DNA from: Timaviella obliquedivisa GSE-PSE-MK23-08B
GTDB lineage: Bacteria; Cyanobacteriota; Cyanobacteriia; Elainellales; Elainellaceae
Reading direction: 5' to 3'
Assembly: GCA_019358855.1 (NCBI GenBank)
Contig: JAHHII010000008.1
Location: 124,001 to 188,000 of the forward strand
DNA: 64,000 bases
Numbering within the stretch: position 1 is the stretch's first letter; every line of letters starts with the position of its first letter. The notes beneath the pieces were generated by a model. It had not been told where the DNA came from. It searched no databases and was given only the letters and a program-made list of their open reading frames with translations. The position numbers and the translations under genes were made by a program. Of this stretch, positions 1 through 8,975 are shown piece by piece.

Positions 1-440
1 TGGGTTTACCCATTCAGCTTCAGGAGTTTACCCTCACCCAAGTTCATGACTTAGCAAAACGCTATGGGTTGGATGATGATGGCATCGAACCCCAAGACCT
101 AGAGCCATTGCTAGAACTCGTGGGAGGACATCCTCATCTGGTGCAGCTTGCCTTGTATTGGCTGCGGCAACGAGATGTATCGCCAGCGCAGTTGTTGCAA
201 GATGCTGCCACTCAGTCGGGCATCTACCGCGATCATTTTCTCCGTCATTTGACGACTTTAAATCAAAATCCAGAGCTTTGGGTAGCCTATCGGCAAGTTG
301 TGTCTTCGCCGGAGGCGGTACAGCTAGAGGCGATCGCAGCCTACCGTCTAGAAAGCATGGGGCTGGTCAAAGTTTACGGCAACCAGGTCACACCTAGCTG
401 CGAACTCTACCGTCGTTTCTTTAATAATCAGCTTCAATAA
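1..440 (+). CDS. AAA-like domain protein, C-terminal part (5' end outside window)
   Basis: The frame is open from base 3 to the stop at 438-440, so the gene begins upstream of the window. About 145 residues are visible. They match the C-terminal helical part of cyanobacterial AAA-like STAND NTPases (AAA_35 type): a [11 protein letters not shown] segment, a [14 protein letters not shown] segment that resembles the sensor/winged-helix region of STAND ATPases, a [11 protein letters not shown] segment, and the ending [22 protein letters not shown]. No effector or repeat domain follows, so this copy ends after the NTPase module. It lies 44 bases before a second gene of the same family, suggesting tandem duplication. 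The ATPase motifs would be in the missing N-terminal part. Family assignment is by remembered similarity; the cellular role is unknown. Confidence 0.75.
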   Translation, partial: GLPIQLQEFTLTQVHDLAKRYGLDDDGIEPQDLEPLLELVGGHPHLVQLALYWLRQRDVSPAQLLQDAATQSGIYRDHFLRHLTTLNQNPELWVAYRQVVSSPEAVQLEAIAAYRLESMGLVKVYGNQVTPSCELYRRFFNNQLQ

Positions 441-484
441 AAACCGCTTCAATAAAATATCAACTAACTCCCGTTGCCCGATCC

Positions 485-3400
485 ATGCCTACTTACGAAT
501 ATCAGGTTGGCGGCAGTCTTAAGCTTGATGCGCCGAGTTACGTCGTCCGTCAAGCAGACCTTGACCTTTACAAGGCACTCATTGCTGGAGAACTTTGTTG
601 CGTTTTTAATTCTCGCCAAATGGGAAAATCTAGTCTGCGTGTGCAAATGCGTTCTCAGCTTCAGCAAGCTGGGATGCGTTGCGCCACCTTGGATATGACC
701 CGCATTGGCAGCGAACAAGTAACTCCGCAGCAGTGGTACAAGGGCATTGCAATGGATTTGCTGCGGAGTTTTGACCTGCTAGGCGGTTTTGACTTTAAGG
801 AATGGTGGCGGGAGCGCGAAGATTTGCCCATTCTTCATCGCCTGAGTCTGCTGCTAGAAGAAGTGCTGATGGTTAAATTTCCCTATGAAAGGCTGTTCAT
901 TTTTGTGGATGAAATTGACAGCGCCTTAAGCCTGAGCTTCCCGACCGATGATTTTTTTGCACTCATTCGCTATTGTCACAATCAACGTGCCGAAAATCCT
1001 GTTTATCAGCGTTTGACTTGGGCGTTGTTTGGTGTGGCGACTCCTTCTGATTTAATCCGCGATCGCACTCGCACCCCTTTTAATATTGGTCAGGCGATCG
1101 AGTTGCGGGGTTTCCAAGAGCATGAGGCGCAACCCTTACTGCTAGGGCTAAAGGATAGCGTTAGCAATCCTCAGGCAGTGCTGCGAACCATTTTAGCCTG
1201 GACAGGGGGGCAGCCTTTTTTAACTCAAAAGCTGTGTCAATTAGTTCAGGGGTTAGCCGCAGAAAAAAAGTCTTTAGGTGTCGCCATTCAAGTACCTTCA
1301 GGTTCGGAAGCTTTTTGGATGACCCAACTGGTGCGATCGCACTTAGTTCAGAACTGGGAATCCCAAGACCAACCCGAACATTTAAGAACCATCCGCGATC
1401 GCTTGCTGAGAGATGAGCAGTGTGCCGGACGCTTGCTGGGCATTTATCAACAAATTTTACATCAGCGTCCTGAGAATGTGGCTATAGAGCGCCGCACTCC
1501 GACAACCTATCCTGTGCCACTGGAACGCCGTATCTCAGGAATTGATAAAGATGAACCCGACAGCCTAGAGCAAGTGGAGCTATTACTTTCAGGTTTAGTT
1601 GAAAAACAGCAGGGTCAACTTCAGGTTAAAAACCGCATTTATCGAGAAGTCTTTAACCTTGAGTGGGTTGAAACTCACCTTACCTCTTTGCGTCCCTACG
1701 CCGAATCTATGAACTGCTGGCTGAGTTCAGGCGGCTTTGACGAATCTCGTTTACTGCGCGGGCAAGCACTGTTGGATGCTCAAGCTTGGGCACAGGGTAA
1801 ACGCCTGAGCAATCAAGATCATCAATTCTTTGCTGCTAGCCAACGGGTCGATCGCCGGGAATCTCAACTGGTTTTAGAAGCCGATCGCGCCTACGAGGTA
1901 GAAGCTAGACTGGCGGTCGAACGGCAGAGTAGCAAACGTCAACGGGGTTTACTGGCGATCGTCAGCTTGGCTTTGGTGGGGACAACGGCTCTAGGCATTG
2001 CTAGCTACGTGCAATACCGAAGGGCAGCCGTCAATGAAGTGAAAGCGATCGCCGCCTTTTCTAAAGGACTCTACACCGCCGACGAACGTCTGGAAGCGCT
2101 TGTAGCTGCCCTAAAAGCCCAACAACGGCTGCACCAAATTGGCGATCTGTCCGCCTATGCTCAATCAGAAGTAGATGCTGCCCTACGCCGTACCATTTAC
2201 GGTGCAACTGAGTACAATCGCTTCTCTGCCAACGCCACCGAAGCCCTTAGTCTAGCCCTCAGCCCCTACGGAAAAATCGCTGTTTCTGCCTATAGCAATG
2301 GCATGATCAAAATCTGGCAATGGGATGGTACCCTGCTCAAAACTCTACCAGCCCATAAGTCCCGAGTCCTAAAAATTCGGTTTAATCCCGATGGTCAAAC
2401 CTTCGCCTCTGCCAGTGAAGACGGCACTCTTAAGCTCTGGGACGTTGGCGGCAGGTTGATCAAAACTTTTGAAGGACACAAAGCTCCGGTTTGGAGTGTG
2501 GCATTTAGTCAGGGAGGCGGATTTCTTGCCTCTGCCAGCGAAGATAGCACTGTCAGGCTTTGGAAGCTGGATGGCACACTGCTGACGACCCTGAAAGGGC
2601 ACGAAGCTCCGGTTTGGGATGTGGCATTCAGCCCCGGTGCCAGCAACGGAATCATCGCCAGTGCCAGCGGTGATAATACGGTCAAACTGTGGCGATGGCA
2701 AAACCGTGGCAAGACTGAACCGCGCCTTTACAAAACCTTAAAAGGGCACAGCGCGGCTGTTTTAAGCCTTGCCTTTAACCCCGTTTGGAATCCTCGCAAT
2801 GCTGATCCGAAGGCGATGCTGCTGGCATCGGGCAGCGAGGACAATACGCTTAATTTATGGGATAACAACGGCACCTTAATAAAGACGATCGCCGCCCATG
2901 ATGCCGCTGTTAACTCGATCGCCTTCAACCAAGACGGACAAATCCTTGCCTCTGCCAGCAGCGATAACACGCTTAAACTTTGGCAAAGCGATGGTTCGCT
3001 TCTGACTGTGCTCAAAGGTCATCGAGCCGCTGTTTGGGATCTAGGCTTTAGTTTTGATAGTCAAATGCTGGCTTCTGCAAGTTCTGATGGCATGCTTAAA
3101 CTTTGGAAGACGGGTGGAATTTTGCAGAAGCGGCTATACGGTCATGAATCTATCATTTGGGATGTTAGCTTTCGCCCCGATGGGCAAGCGATCGCCACTG
3201 CCAGTTCTGACCCTAGTGTTAAGCTTTGGAACATGAACGGCAAAGTTACCCAAACCCTGTCAGGATTTAAAGCCGCAGTCAACCAAGCCGTATTTAGCCC
3301 CAATGGTCAATGGCTTGCCACCGCCAGTGACGATAGCCGCATTCGCCTCTGGACATTAAACGGCAAATTGCTTCAAGATTTTGTGGCTCATCCTGCTCCT

Positions 3401-4117
3401 GTGCTTTCCCTCGCGGTTAGCCCCGACAACCAGTTCCTGGCATCGGGCAGCAGTAACCGCACGATCCGGCTCTGGGATAAAAAAGGCAATTTACTGATTA
3501 CGCTTAATGGTCATAACGCTAGGGTTGCCAGCCTGGCGTTTAGTCCCAATAGCCGATTGCTTGCCTCTAGCAGTGGCGATGAAACCATTAAACTGTGGCA
3601 CCGCGATCGCACAGGCAGGTTTCAATCTCACGCCGCCCAAACTCTTCAAAACGGCAGCACCGCCACAGGAATCGCTTTTAGTGCTGATGGGCAGTACATT
3701 GCTTCGGCAAACGGAGATGGCACTGTTCACCTTTGGCATCAAGATCAGGGCAAATTCCCCGATCGCCCTACGCTAATTCTTAAAGGAAATCAAGCCGCAG
3801 CCACCGGAATTGCGTTCAGCCCCAATGGTCAGGTCTTAGCAAGCAGCAGCGTCGATGGTAGCATCCGGCTGTGGAAACGCGATGGCACTTTGCTCACTGC
3901 CCTCATTGGTCATCAGGCGGGCGTATTGAGCGTTGAGTTTAGCCCTAATGGTCAAACTCTTGCCTCGGCAGGAGACGACCAAACTGTGATTCTTTGGGAT
4001 GTGCAGCGAATTGTCAGCTTAGATTTGTTGCAATATGGCTGTAATTGGGTTCAGGATTACCTCAAAACGAACGCAGAAATAGCAGAGAGCGATCGCCAGG
4101 TTTGCTTACCTCAATAG
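485..4117 (+). CDS. AAA-like STAND NTPase fused to 14 WD40 repeats
   Basis: A 1210-residue protein. Residues 1-400 are an AAA_35-type NTPase: Walker A is [10 protein letters not shown] (Lys48), Walker B-like [10 protein letters not shown] lies near residue 140, and [15 protein letters not shown] is the sensor-helix signature. A hydrophobic segment near residues 487-510 ([20 protein letters not shown]) looks like one membrane span. From about 580 to 1170 there are 14 WD40 repeats, each closing with a [ILV]xLW motif (IKIW, LKLW, VRLW and so on), enough for two seven-bladed propellers. In STAND proteins the repeats sense a ligand and the NTPase acts as an oligomerisation switch; no separate effector domain is visible. 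The paralogous NTPase gene lies immediately upstream on the same strand. The ATG at 485 places the NTPase start at the expected distance from Walker A. Confidence 0.85.
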   Translation: MPTYEYQVGGSLKLDAPSYVVRQADLDLYKALIAGELCCVFNSRQMGKSSLRVQMRSQLQQAGMRCATLDMTRIGSEQVTPQQWYKGIAMDLLRSFDLLGGFDFKEWWREREDLPILHRLSLLLEEVLMVKFPYERLFIFVDEIDSALSLSFPTDDFFALIRYCHNQRAENPVYQRLTWALFGVATPSDLIRDRTRTPFNIGQAIELRGFQEHEAQPLLLGLKDSVSNPQAVLRTILAWTGGQPFLTQKLCQLVQGLAAEKKSLGVAIQVPSGSEAFWMTQLVRSHLVQNWESQDQPEHLRTIRDRLLRDEQCAGRLLGIYQQILHQRPENVAIERRTPTTYPVPLERRISGIDKDEPDSLEQVELLLSGLVEKQQGQLQVKNRIYREVFNLEWVETHLTSLRPYAESMNCWLSSGGFDESRLLRGQALLDAQAWAQGKRLSNQDHQFFAASQRVDRRESQLVLEADRAYEVEARLAVERQSSKRQRGLLAIVSLALVGTTALGIASYVQYRRAAVNEVKAIAAFSKGLYTADERLEALVAALKAQQRLHQIGDLSAYAQSEVDAALRRTIYGATEYNRFSANATEALSLALSPYGKIAVSAYSNGMIKIWQWDGTLLKTLPAHKSRVLKIRFNPDGQTFASASEDGTLKLWDVGGRLIKTFEGHKAPVWSVAFSQGGGFLASASEDSTVRLWKLDGTLLTTLKGHEAPVWDVAFSPGASNGIIASASGDNTVKLWRWQNRGKTEPRLYKTLKGHSAAVLSLAFNPVWNPRNADPKAMLLASGSEDNTLNLWDNNGTLIKTIAAHDAAVNSIAFNQDGQILASASSDNTLKLWQSDGSLLTVLKGHRAAVWDLGFSFDSQMLASASSDGMLKLWKTGGILQKRLYGHESIIWDVSFRPDGQAIATASSDPSVKLWNMNGKVTQTLSGFKAAVNQAVFSPNGQWLATASDDSRIRLWTLNGKLLQDFVAHPAPVLSLAVSPDNQFLASGSSNRTIRLWDKKGNLLITLNGHNARVASLAFSPNSRLLASSSGDETIKLWHRDRTGRFQSHAAQTLQNGSTATGIAFSADGQYIASANGDGTVHLWHQDQGKFPDRPTLILKGNQAAATGIAFSPNGQVLASSSVDGSIRLWKRDGTLLTALIGHQAGVLSVEFSPNGQTLASAGDDQTVILWDVQRIVSLDLLQYGCNWVQDYLKTNAEIAESDRQVCLPQ

Positions 4118-4514
4118 CCTCTTCACTTCTTCACTCCAGCCTCATCTAGCATTGTGTTGAATTACTGAGAATATGTAGAAAATACGTAAGGGTTCTCTTG
4201 TAAGCGATCGGGCAAATGAGGGTAAGTTTGGTTTGTTCCAGCATTTTTTCAGTAATGCTGAGGCATTTCTCAAAAAGTTTATCAATGGATCTGTGCAATA
4301 TCTAAGAGGTCAGTTATTCTTGACAGGGTAGATTATTCCTAAAAAGAATTGCAGTCTTCTACACCCAGTCAGCTTTCAGCAGCATTTTTTTCCCAGTCAC
4401 TCACCAATTCCTGCTGTTCCCTCCTAAAGATTGAATTTTGTTTGAATTTTGACTGATTCAGTAGTTTGGAGCTTGGAAGAGTTAAGAAGTTAAACGTAAA
4501 GTCTGCGCTCCCTC
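4118..4514. other. intergenic region, 397 bp, no gene seen
   Basis: No open frame with recognisable coding character lies between the WD40 gene and the M23 peptidase gene. It probably holds the promoter of the peptidase gene. A TTGAATTTTG motif occurs twice in succession around 4431-4452, just before a TTGACT that could be a -35 element, but no convincing -10 partner was identified. Confidence 0.5.
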
Positions 4515-5483
4515 ATGATGCAAAAAAAGATTAGACGATCGACGCGAAAAGTTCTCCTTCTATTTGGACTAAGCTTGTGCAGTTTCTTTGTCCTAGAAAT
4601 GGGTCAGCAAATGGTTAAGGCACTGGATCTAGGCAAAGTTGCTTCAAATTCAGCCTTAACAGCCCATTCTGTGCAAAATCTGTCTCAAGAGCTAAAAGTT
4701 GCTCCTACAGGACAACTTTCTCCTCTGATCCAACCTGCTCCTCTGATCCAACTTGCTCCTTTGACCCAACTTGCTCCTCAATCAAAAACGCCTACCCAGC
4801 CATCAAATCAGGCACCGACTCAATCAGTCCAACAATCAGTCCAACAATCGGCTCAAACTAAATTCCAATTAGCTCCTGCCCAACAGCAACCTCAAGCTCT
4901 TGCCATTAACAGCGGTACAGCAGATTCTACTCAACAGCCTATTGCTCAGAACGTTGCCGCTGTTCAGCTAGCTGCCGTTAGTAATGAATGGTCAGGCGCG
5001 TCCTTCCCTGTCGAAGATTTTCAAGAGTACACCTCCCCCTTTGGCTATCGCTCCTCTCCTTATGGGGGCTATTCCCAAGAATTTCATTATGGGCTAGACA
5101 TGGCTGCTCCTGAAGGCAGCTATGTTCGCAACTGGTGGCCTGGCAGAGTGGTAGAAGTCACAGATAACACCAACTGCGGGTCATCGGTGGTTCTGGAATC
5201 GGGCCCTTGGACACATATTTATTGTCATATGCAAGGGCATGTTGAACAGACTGCTAATGGATTGGTCTTGATTGATCGAGAAGGCGGCATTCAAATTGCA
5301 CGCGGACAAGATGTTCCGGCAGGCGCACGGATTGGACGGGTTGGCATGACCGGACGCACCACCGGGCCGCACCTCCACTGGGGCTTAAAATATGACAGTA
5401 ACTGGGTCGATCCGGCGCTGGTGCTACGGGCTATGTACTCTAACCAACAGGCATCTGCTCCAGGCGATCGCTCTTCTCAGTAG
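4515..5483 (+). CDS. secreted M23 family (LytM-like) metallopeptidase
   Basis: 322 residues. The N-terminus is basic and then hydrophobic (KVLLLFGLSLCSFFVLEMG), which suits a signal peptide or membrane anchor. Residues 60-150 form a low-complexity Gln/Pro/Ala linker with short tandem repeats. The C-terminal domain from about 170 is an M23/LytM peptidase: FHYGLDMAAP carries the HxxxD zinc ligands and TTGPHLHWGL carries the HxH ligands, so the zinc site looks intact. M23 enzymes cut peptidoglycan peptide crosslinks or regulate amidases. A glycosyltransferase gene starts 13 bases downstream on the same strand, so the two are probably cotranscribed. The intact metal ligands argue for an active hydrolase rather than an EnvC/NlpD-like activator. 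Confidence 0.88.
   Translation: MMQKKIRRSTRKVLLLFGLSLCSFFVLEMGQQMVKALDLGKVASNSALTAHSVQNLSQELKVAPTGQLSPLIQPAPLIQLAPLTQLAPQSKTPTQPSNQAPTQSVQQSVQQSAQTKFQLAPAQQQPQALAINSGTADSTQQPIAQNVAAVQLAAVSNEWSGASFPVEDFQEYTSPFGYRSSPYGGYSQEFHYGLDMAAPEGSYVRNWWPGRVVEVTDNTNCGSSVVLESGPWTHIYCHMQGHVEQTANGLVLIDREGGIQIARGQDVPAGARIGRVGMTGRTTGPHLHWGLKYDSNWVDPALVLRAMYSNQQASAPGDRSSQ
4721..4774 (+). repeat. three tandem 18-bp units inside the M23 gene linker
   Basis: Three consecutive 18-base units of the form TCCTCTGATCCAACYTGC encode a repeated six-residue Ala/Pro/Leu/Gln-containing motif. The third copy differs at a few bases. A 12-base TCAGTCCAACAA duplication follows near 4824-4847. Both are in frame, so copy-number change would vary linker length without breaking the protein. 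Confidence 0.8.
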
Positions 5484-5496
5484 TTACCGTAGTCCT

Positions 5497-6483
5497 ATGC
5501 GAAAACTTTATTTTCTCGTTCCGGGTACAGGCGGTAAATTTGCCTGCGGTGGGCTGTGGGCAGAACTCAAAACTCTGCGCTTAGCCCAACAACTCTGTTC
5601 GGCAGAAGTTGTCACCTATCGTCAACGCGAACCTGATACCTTATTCCTGGACGACGTTTTGCAAAGCAGCAACTTGCAAGACATCATCTTTGTCATGAGT
5701 TGGGGGTTTGATGTCGCCAAGCTTGCTAAAAAGCTCAGAGCATTCAACGCCGTTTACCATGCCCATAGCGCTGGATATGGCTTCAAGTTGCCTGCGTCTG
5801 TTCCCATCATTACGGTCAGTCGCAACACTTTAGGCTACTGGGGACAACAGGCTCCTAACTCGCTCCTTTACTACCTCCCTAACCAAATTTCCGACGAGTT
5901 TCGCAACTTTAACCTGTCGCGTGATACTGATGTTTTAGTGCAAGCCCGCAAGTCTTCAGAGTATCTTCTTCAGCACCTTGTTCCCGCGCTTAAAGCAAAA
6001 TGCAAGGTGCTGGTCGTGGATGCTTATGTAGAAGATCTGAGTGAGTTGTTTAATCGGGCGAAAGTTTATCTCTATGACTCGGCTGAGTACTGGGCACAAC
6101 AGCGAGTCAGCGAAGGATTTGGGTTGCAGCCCATGGAGGCGATCGCCTGTGGTTGCCAAGTTTTCTCCAGCGTTAACGGCGGGCTTTCTGACTACCTTGA
6201 CCCTGGCTTCAACTGTCACAAAATTGCCGGATATTCTCAGGACTATGACCTTCAACGTATCCTCAACGTCATTCAGTCCAAAACGCCTTTGTTCTCGCCT
6301 CAACCCAATTTTTTAGAAGAATACCGCAGCGAAAATATTACCCAACGCCTTCAGGTCATCCTCACAGAACTCAACAATTTCTTCGATCACAAACCCTCGT
6401 GTGCTGACAATATTCCCACGCTCACCCCACCCCGAAAAGCCAAGCTGTTTCTGCAACGAGTCCGAAAAAAACTGGGTGTGTAG
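5497..6483 (+). CDS. GT-B fold glycosyltransferase (group 1/GT4-like)
   Basis: The ATG at 5497 gives a 328-residue protein that begins MRKLYFLVPGTGGKFACGG, a typical first strand and glycine-rich loop of a GT-B enzyme. An upstream in-frame start at 5392 would overlap the M23 gene heavily and adds non-conserved residues, so it is rejected. Near residue 205 the motif EGFGLQPMEAIACG supplies the EX7E signature of nucleotide-sugar-binding retaining glycosyltransferases. It follows the M23 gene by 13 bases, and the convergent radical-SAM gene ends 3 bases beyond its stop. Donor and acceptor cannot be told from sequence; a role in envelope polysaccharide is an inference from the neighbour. Confidence 0.72.
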   Translation: MRKLYFLVPGTGGKFACGGLWAELKTLRLAQQLCSAEVVTYRQREPDTLFLDDVLQSSNLQDIIFVMSWGFDVAKLAKKLRAFNAVYHAHSAGYGFKLPASVPIITVSRNTLGYWGQQAPNSLLYYLPNQISDEFRNFNLSRDTDVLVQARKSSEYLLQHLVPALKAKCKVLVVDAYVEDLSELFNRAKVYLYDSAEYWAQQRVSEGFGLQPMEAIACGCQVFSSVNGGLSDYLDPGFNCHKIAGYSQDYDLQRILNVIQSKTPLFSPQPNFLEEYRSENITQRLQVILTELNNFFDHKPSCADNIPTLTPPRKAKLFLQRVRKKLGV

Positions 6484-6486
6484 CCG

Positions 6487-7845
6487 CTACTTTTTACCCG
6501 GAGCGATCGCCGCGACGCAGATCTCTAGTAATTCTTCAATACTGCCAATCTGCCAAATCTGTGTATCAAGCTGCTGCGCCAGTTCATCAACCGTCATGTC
6601 GTCCAAAAATCTGGCATCATCGTGCTTAAGCATGAGCGACGGCAGTAAAATTCCAGCCCCCAAATCTTCTCCCTTGAGCGCCTGAAAAATATCCTGCCCT
6701 GTGATCAAACCCGTCACTGAGATTTGTTGTCCCCAATATTCGCTCTTCAACGCTGCCATCTTGACCTGCAATCCCTCAACCTGATTCAGCCGTTGCACGA
6801 TCGGCTCAAATGCCTGCTCCACAGCGTTGCCCACCACCCACGTTAACTGCCGAGGCAAGGAAACTTTAACGGGCAACCGTCTTGCCGCCGATTTAAATTC
6901 TTTCAGAAACTGCCGAATTGAACCGACTCCATTGCCAATCTGGGGATAGTCTTCGTAATGAGATTCTGGCGGTAAACTTTCCTTGCCAATTAAAAACCAC
7001 TCATCGGCTAACCAGGCAAACGTGCTGTCAAACTGCTGGCGAAACTTCTGTTGTAGGCGCTGCACTTGATGAATCACTTCCTGCGCCTTTTCTGGCGTTA
7101 CGGGCACTAGCTCATCCTCTGCCGGGCGAAAGCGCGTTAGCCCGACAGGCACGATCGCCACTGAAGCCACTGCCGGAATATCGCCGCCATGGAACTGCGC
7201 TAAATCCATCAACGTTTGCTCTAAATGTTCGCCATCGTTAATGCCAGGACAAACCACAACCTGCGCATGAATCTGTAGCTCATGTTCCTGAAACCACTTT
7301 AACTGCTCCAAAATTTGTCCTGCACGCAGATTTTTAAGAAGCCGAACCCGAACTTCTACTTCAGTTGCATGAACTGAAACATAGAGTGGCGATAGGCGCA
7401 TCTGGGCAATTCTGTCCCATTCTCGTTGGGTCAAGTTAGTCAGCGTTAGGTAGCTGCCATAGAGAAAACTAAGGCGATAATCGTCATCTTTGAAGTAGAG
7501 CGATCGCCGCTTTCCAGGAGGCTGCTGATCGATAAAGCAAAACGGACAGTGATTGTTGCACTGAATCAGACCATCAAATAAAGCCGTCTCAAACTCTAGG
7601 CCTAAGTCTTCGTCGTAGTCTTTTTCAATTTCAACCTGGTGCTTTTTTCCCTTGGCATCCAGGACTTCTAAATCTAAGAATTCGTCAGCGCACAAAAAAC
7701 GATAGTCGATGAGGTCGCGCAAAGGTTGACCATTGATGCTAACCAGGCGATCGCCCACGTCAAAGCCCACCTCAGCGGCGATCGAATCGGGTAAAACGCG
7801 GGTGATTTGAGCCGGACGCAAAGAAGATTCGCTCATGACTAGCAA
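6487..7845 (-). CDS. TIGR03279-type PDZ / radical-SAM / DUF512 protein
   Basis: 452 residues, the usual length for this cyanobacterial family. Residues 10-60 are a PDZ-like domain (ITRVLPDSIAAEVGFDVGDRL). The motif CNNHCPFCFI gives a CX3CX2C cysteine triad as in radical-SAM iron-sulfur proteins. The C-terminal half matches DUF512. The protein is annotated in databases as a putative FeS-containing oxidoreductase, but its substrate is unknown. The start could be 7845 or the ATG at 7836; both keep the PDZ domain whole. It converges on the glycosyltransferase gene with a 3-base gap and no visible terminator between them. Confidence 0.85.
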   Translation of the reverse strand: MLVMSESSLRPAQITRVLPDSIAAEVGFDVGDRLVSINGQPLRDLIDYRFLCADEFLDLEVLDAKGKKHQVEIEKDYDEDLGLEFETALFDGLIQCNNHCPFCFIDQQPPGKRRSLYFKDDDYRLSFLYGSYLTLTNLTQREWDRIAQMRLSPLYVSVHATEVEVRVRLLKNLRAGQILEQLKWFQEHELQIHAQVVVCPGINDGEHLEQTLMDLAQFHGGDIPAVASVAIVPVGLTRFRPAEDELVPVTPEKAQEVIHQVQRLQQKFRQQFDSTFAWLADEWFLIGKESLPPESHYEDYPQIGNGVGSIRQFLKEFKSAARRLPVKVSLPRQLTWVVGNAVEQAFEPIVQRLNQVEGLQVKMAALKSEYWGQQISVTGLITGQDIFQALKGEDLGAGILLPSLMLKHDDARFLDDMTVDELAQQLDTQIWQIGSIEELLEICVAAIAPGKK

Positions 7846-8222
7846 TGCACAGACAAAGGGTCAGCAGGTAGACATTTGACGCAGCCTACCCATCAGCCCT
7901 AATTTTAGGCATTTTTGTAACTGCTGTGCATTTTTCTATGACTGCTGTATGCCTGCCACCTGCCTGCGCTCTCAGTCCCTCAAATGTTCCTGAAGTCTCC
8001 TGAACAATAAGGTACTTGCGGGGAAATAAAAGACCTCAAAGGGAGAGCGAACGACCATTCGACGGCTTTAAGTCATCTGTTAGGGCAGTAGTTGATAAAC
8101 TATCGGTAAGAGTTCGCTATCTCAAGAGGCTGGGTGTAACTGGATAGAGCGTAAACAAGCATTCTGACTTACAATCTGGGCATTTCTGATTAGTCTTTCA
8201 TGCCCAGAGAGGAAAGATTTCC
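7846..8222. other. intergenic region, 377 bp, between divergent genes
   Basis: This stretch separates the divergently transcribed TIGR03279 gene and the restriction endonuclease gene and should hold both promoters. The endonuclease has a clear ribosome binding site, GAGGAAAGA at about 8209-8217, just before its ATG. No C-box-like operator of the kind used by controller proteins of restriction systems was recognised, and no small controller-protein gene is present. Confidence 0.5.
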
Positions 8223-8975
8223 ATGCCCGTCACCTTTGATGACATCATCAGTGCCTCTAGTTCTGAAGAAAGCTTTTTAGAAATTTTTCAAAATGCCTTT
8301 TCCCAGCAAGACCAGCCATTCTTGGAGGCACACCGCACGATTTTAACAGCCTGTTACAGGAACCCAGGGCTTTCTCCAACGCTGAAAAGCAACACGCCAG
8401 AAGTTTTAGCCCAGTCTTGGCTGAGAAAGTACTGTGATAGTTACGAGAACAGAATTTCAAGACGAATCTCGCAGCCTCCTGGAACAGTTGCTGATCCAGT
8501 CGTCACTACAATCATCAATGCCAGATTGACAGGGCTAACAGAAGGACATCTTGAGCAGATCAAATATGCTCATAGACTATCAATGTCCGCAGAAAATATT
8601 CAAGGCTTACTTCTTGAAGAATTTCTAGCTGAACAGTTAGCTGAACATGGTTGGCATTGTTGCTGGGGCGAGTCCGTTCGTCATGTTGATTTTTGCAACG
8701 TAGATGGTTCTCTATTGCAGGTGAAGAACCGGAGTAATTCAGAAAATAGCTCGTCTTCCAGAGTAAGGATCAACCAACCGATTGAAAAATGGTATAGAGT
8801 TGATGCCAGGACAGGATTATACCGATGGTCATACTTCAATGAGAAATACGACACAGATCGTTTCTCGGAAGAGAGCTTTATCATATTTGTTCAACGGGTT
8901 GTGACTAGTAATCGAGAAGCTTTAGCGGTAGAAGTAAATAATCCTTGGAAATTTTTGTCTGAGCCGTCAGACTAA
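8223..8975 (+). CDS. probable type II restriction endonuclease (SinI-like)
   Basis: 250 residues. The pairing with a convergent cytosine-5 methyltransferase gene is the strongest evidence for function. A PD-(D/E)XK-like core is visible: an LLLEEFLAEQL helix near 129-140, then GESVRHVDF (Asp156) and, ten residues on, LLQVKNR (Gln166, Lys168), fitting the D...(E/Q)xK metal site. The overall pattern resembles the SinI family (PF09570), whose members cut GGWCC, but this family call is tentative and so is the target. The RBS GAGGAAAGA supports the ATG at 8223. There is no GCGATCGC octamer within the gene, unlike most neighbours, which fits but does not prove recent acquisition. Its 3' end overlaps the methyltransferase 3' end by 9 bases. 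Confidence 0.72.
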   Translation: MPVTFDDIISASSSEESFLEIFQNAFSQQDQPFLEAHRTILTACYRNPGLSPTLKSNTPEVLAQSWLRKYCDSYENRISRRISQPPGTVADPVVTTIINARLTGLTEGHLEQIKYAHRLSMSAENIQGLLLEEFLAEQLAEHGWHCCWGESVRHVDFCNVDGSLLQVKNRSNSENSSSSRVRINQPIEKWYRVDARTGLYRWSYFNEKYDTDRFSEESFIIFVQRVVTSNREALAVEVNNPWKFLSEPSD

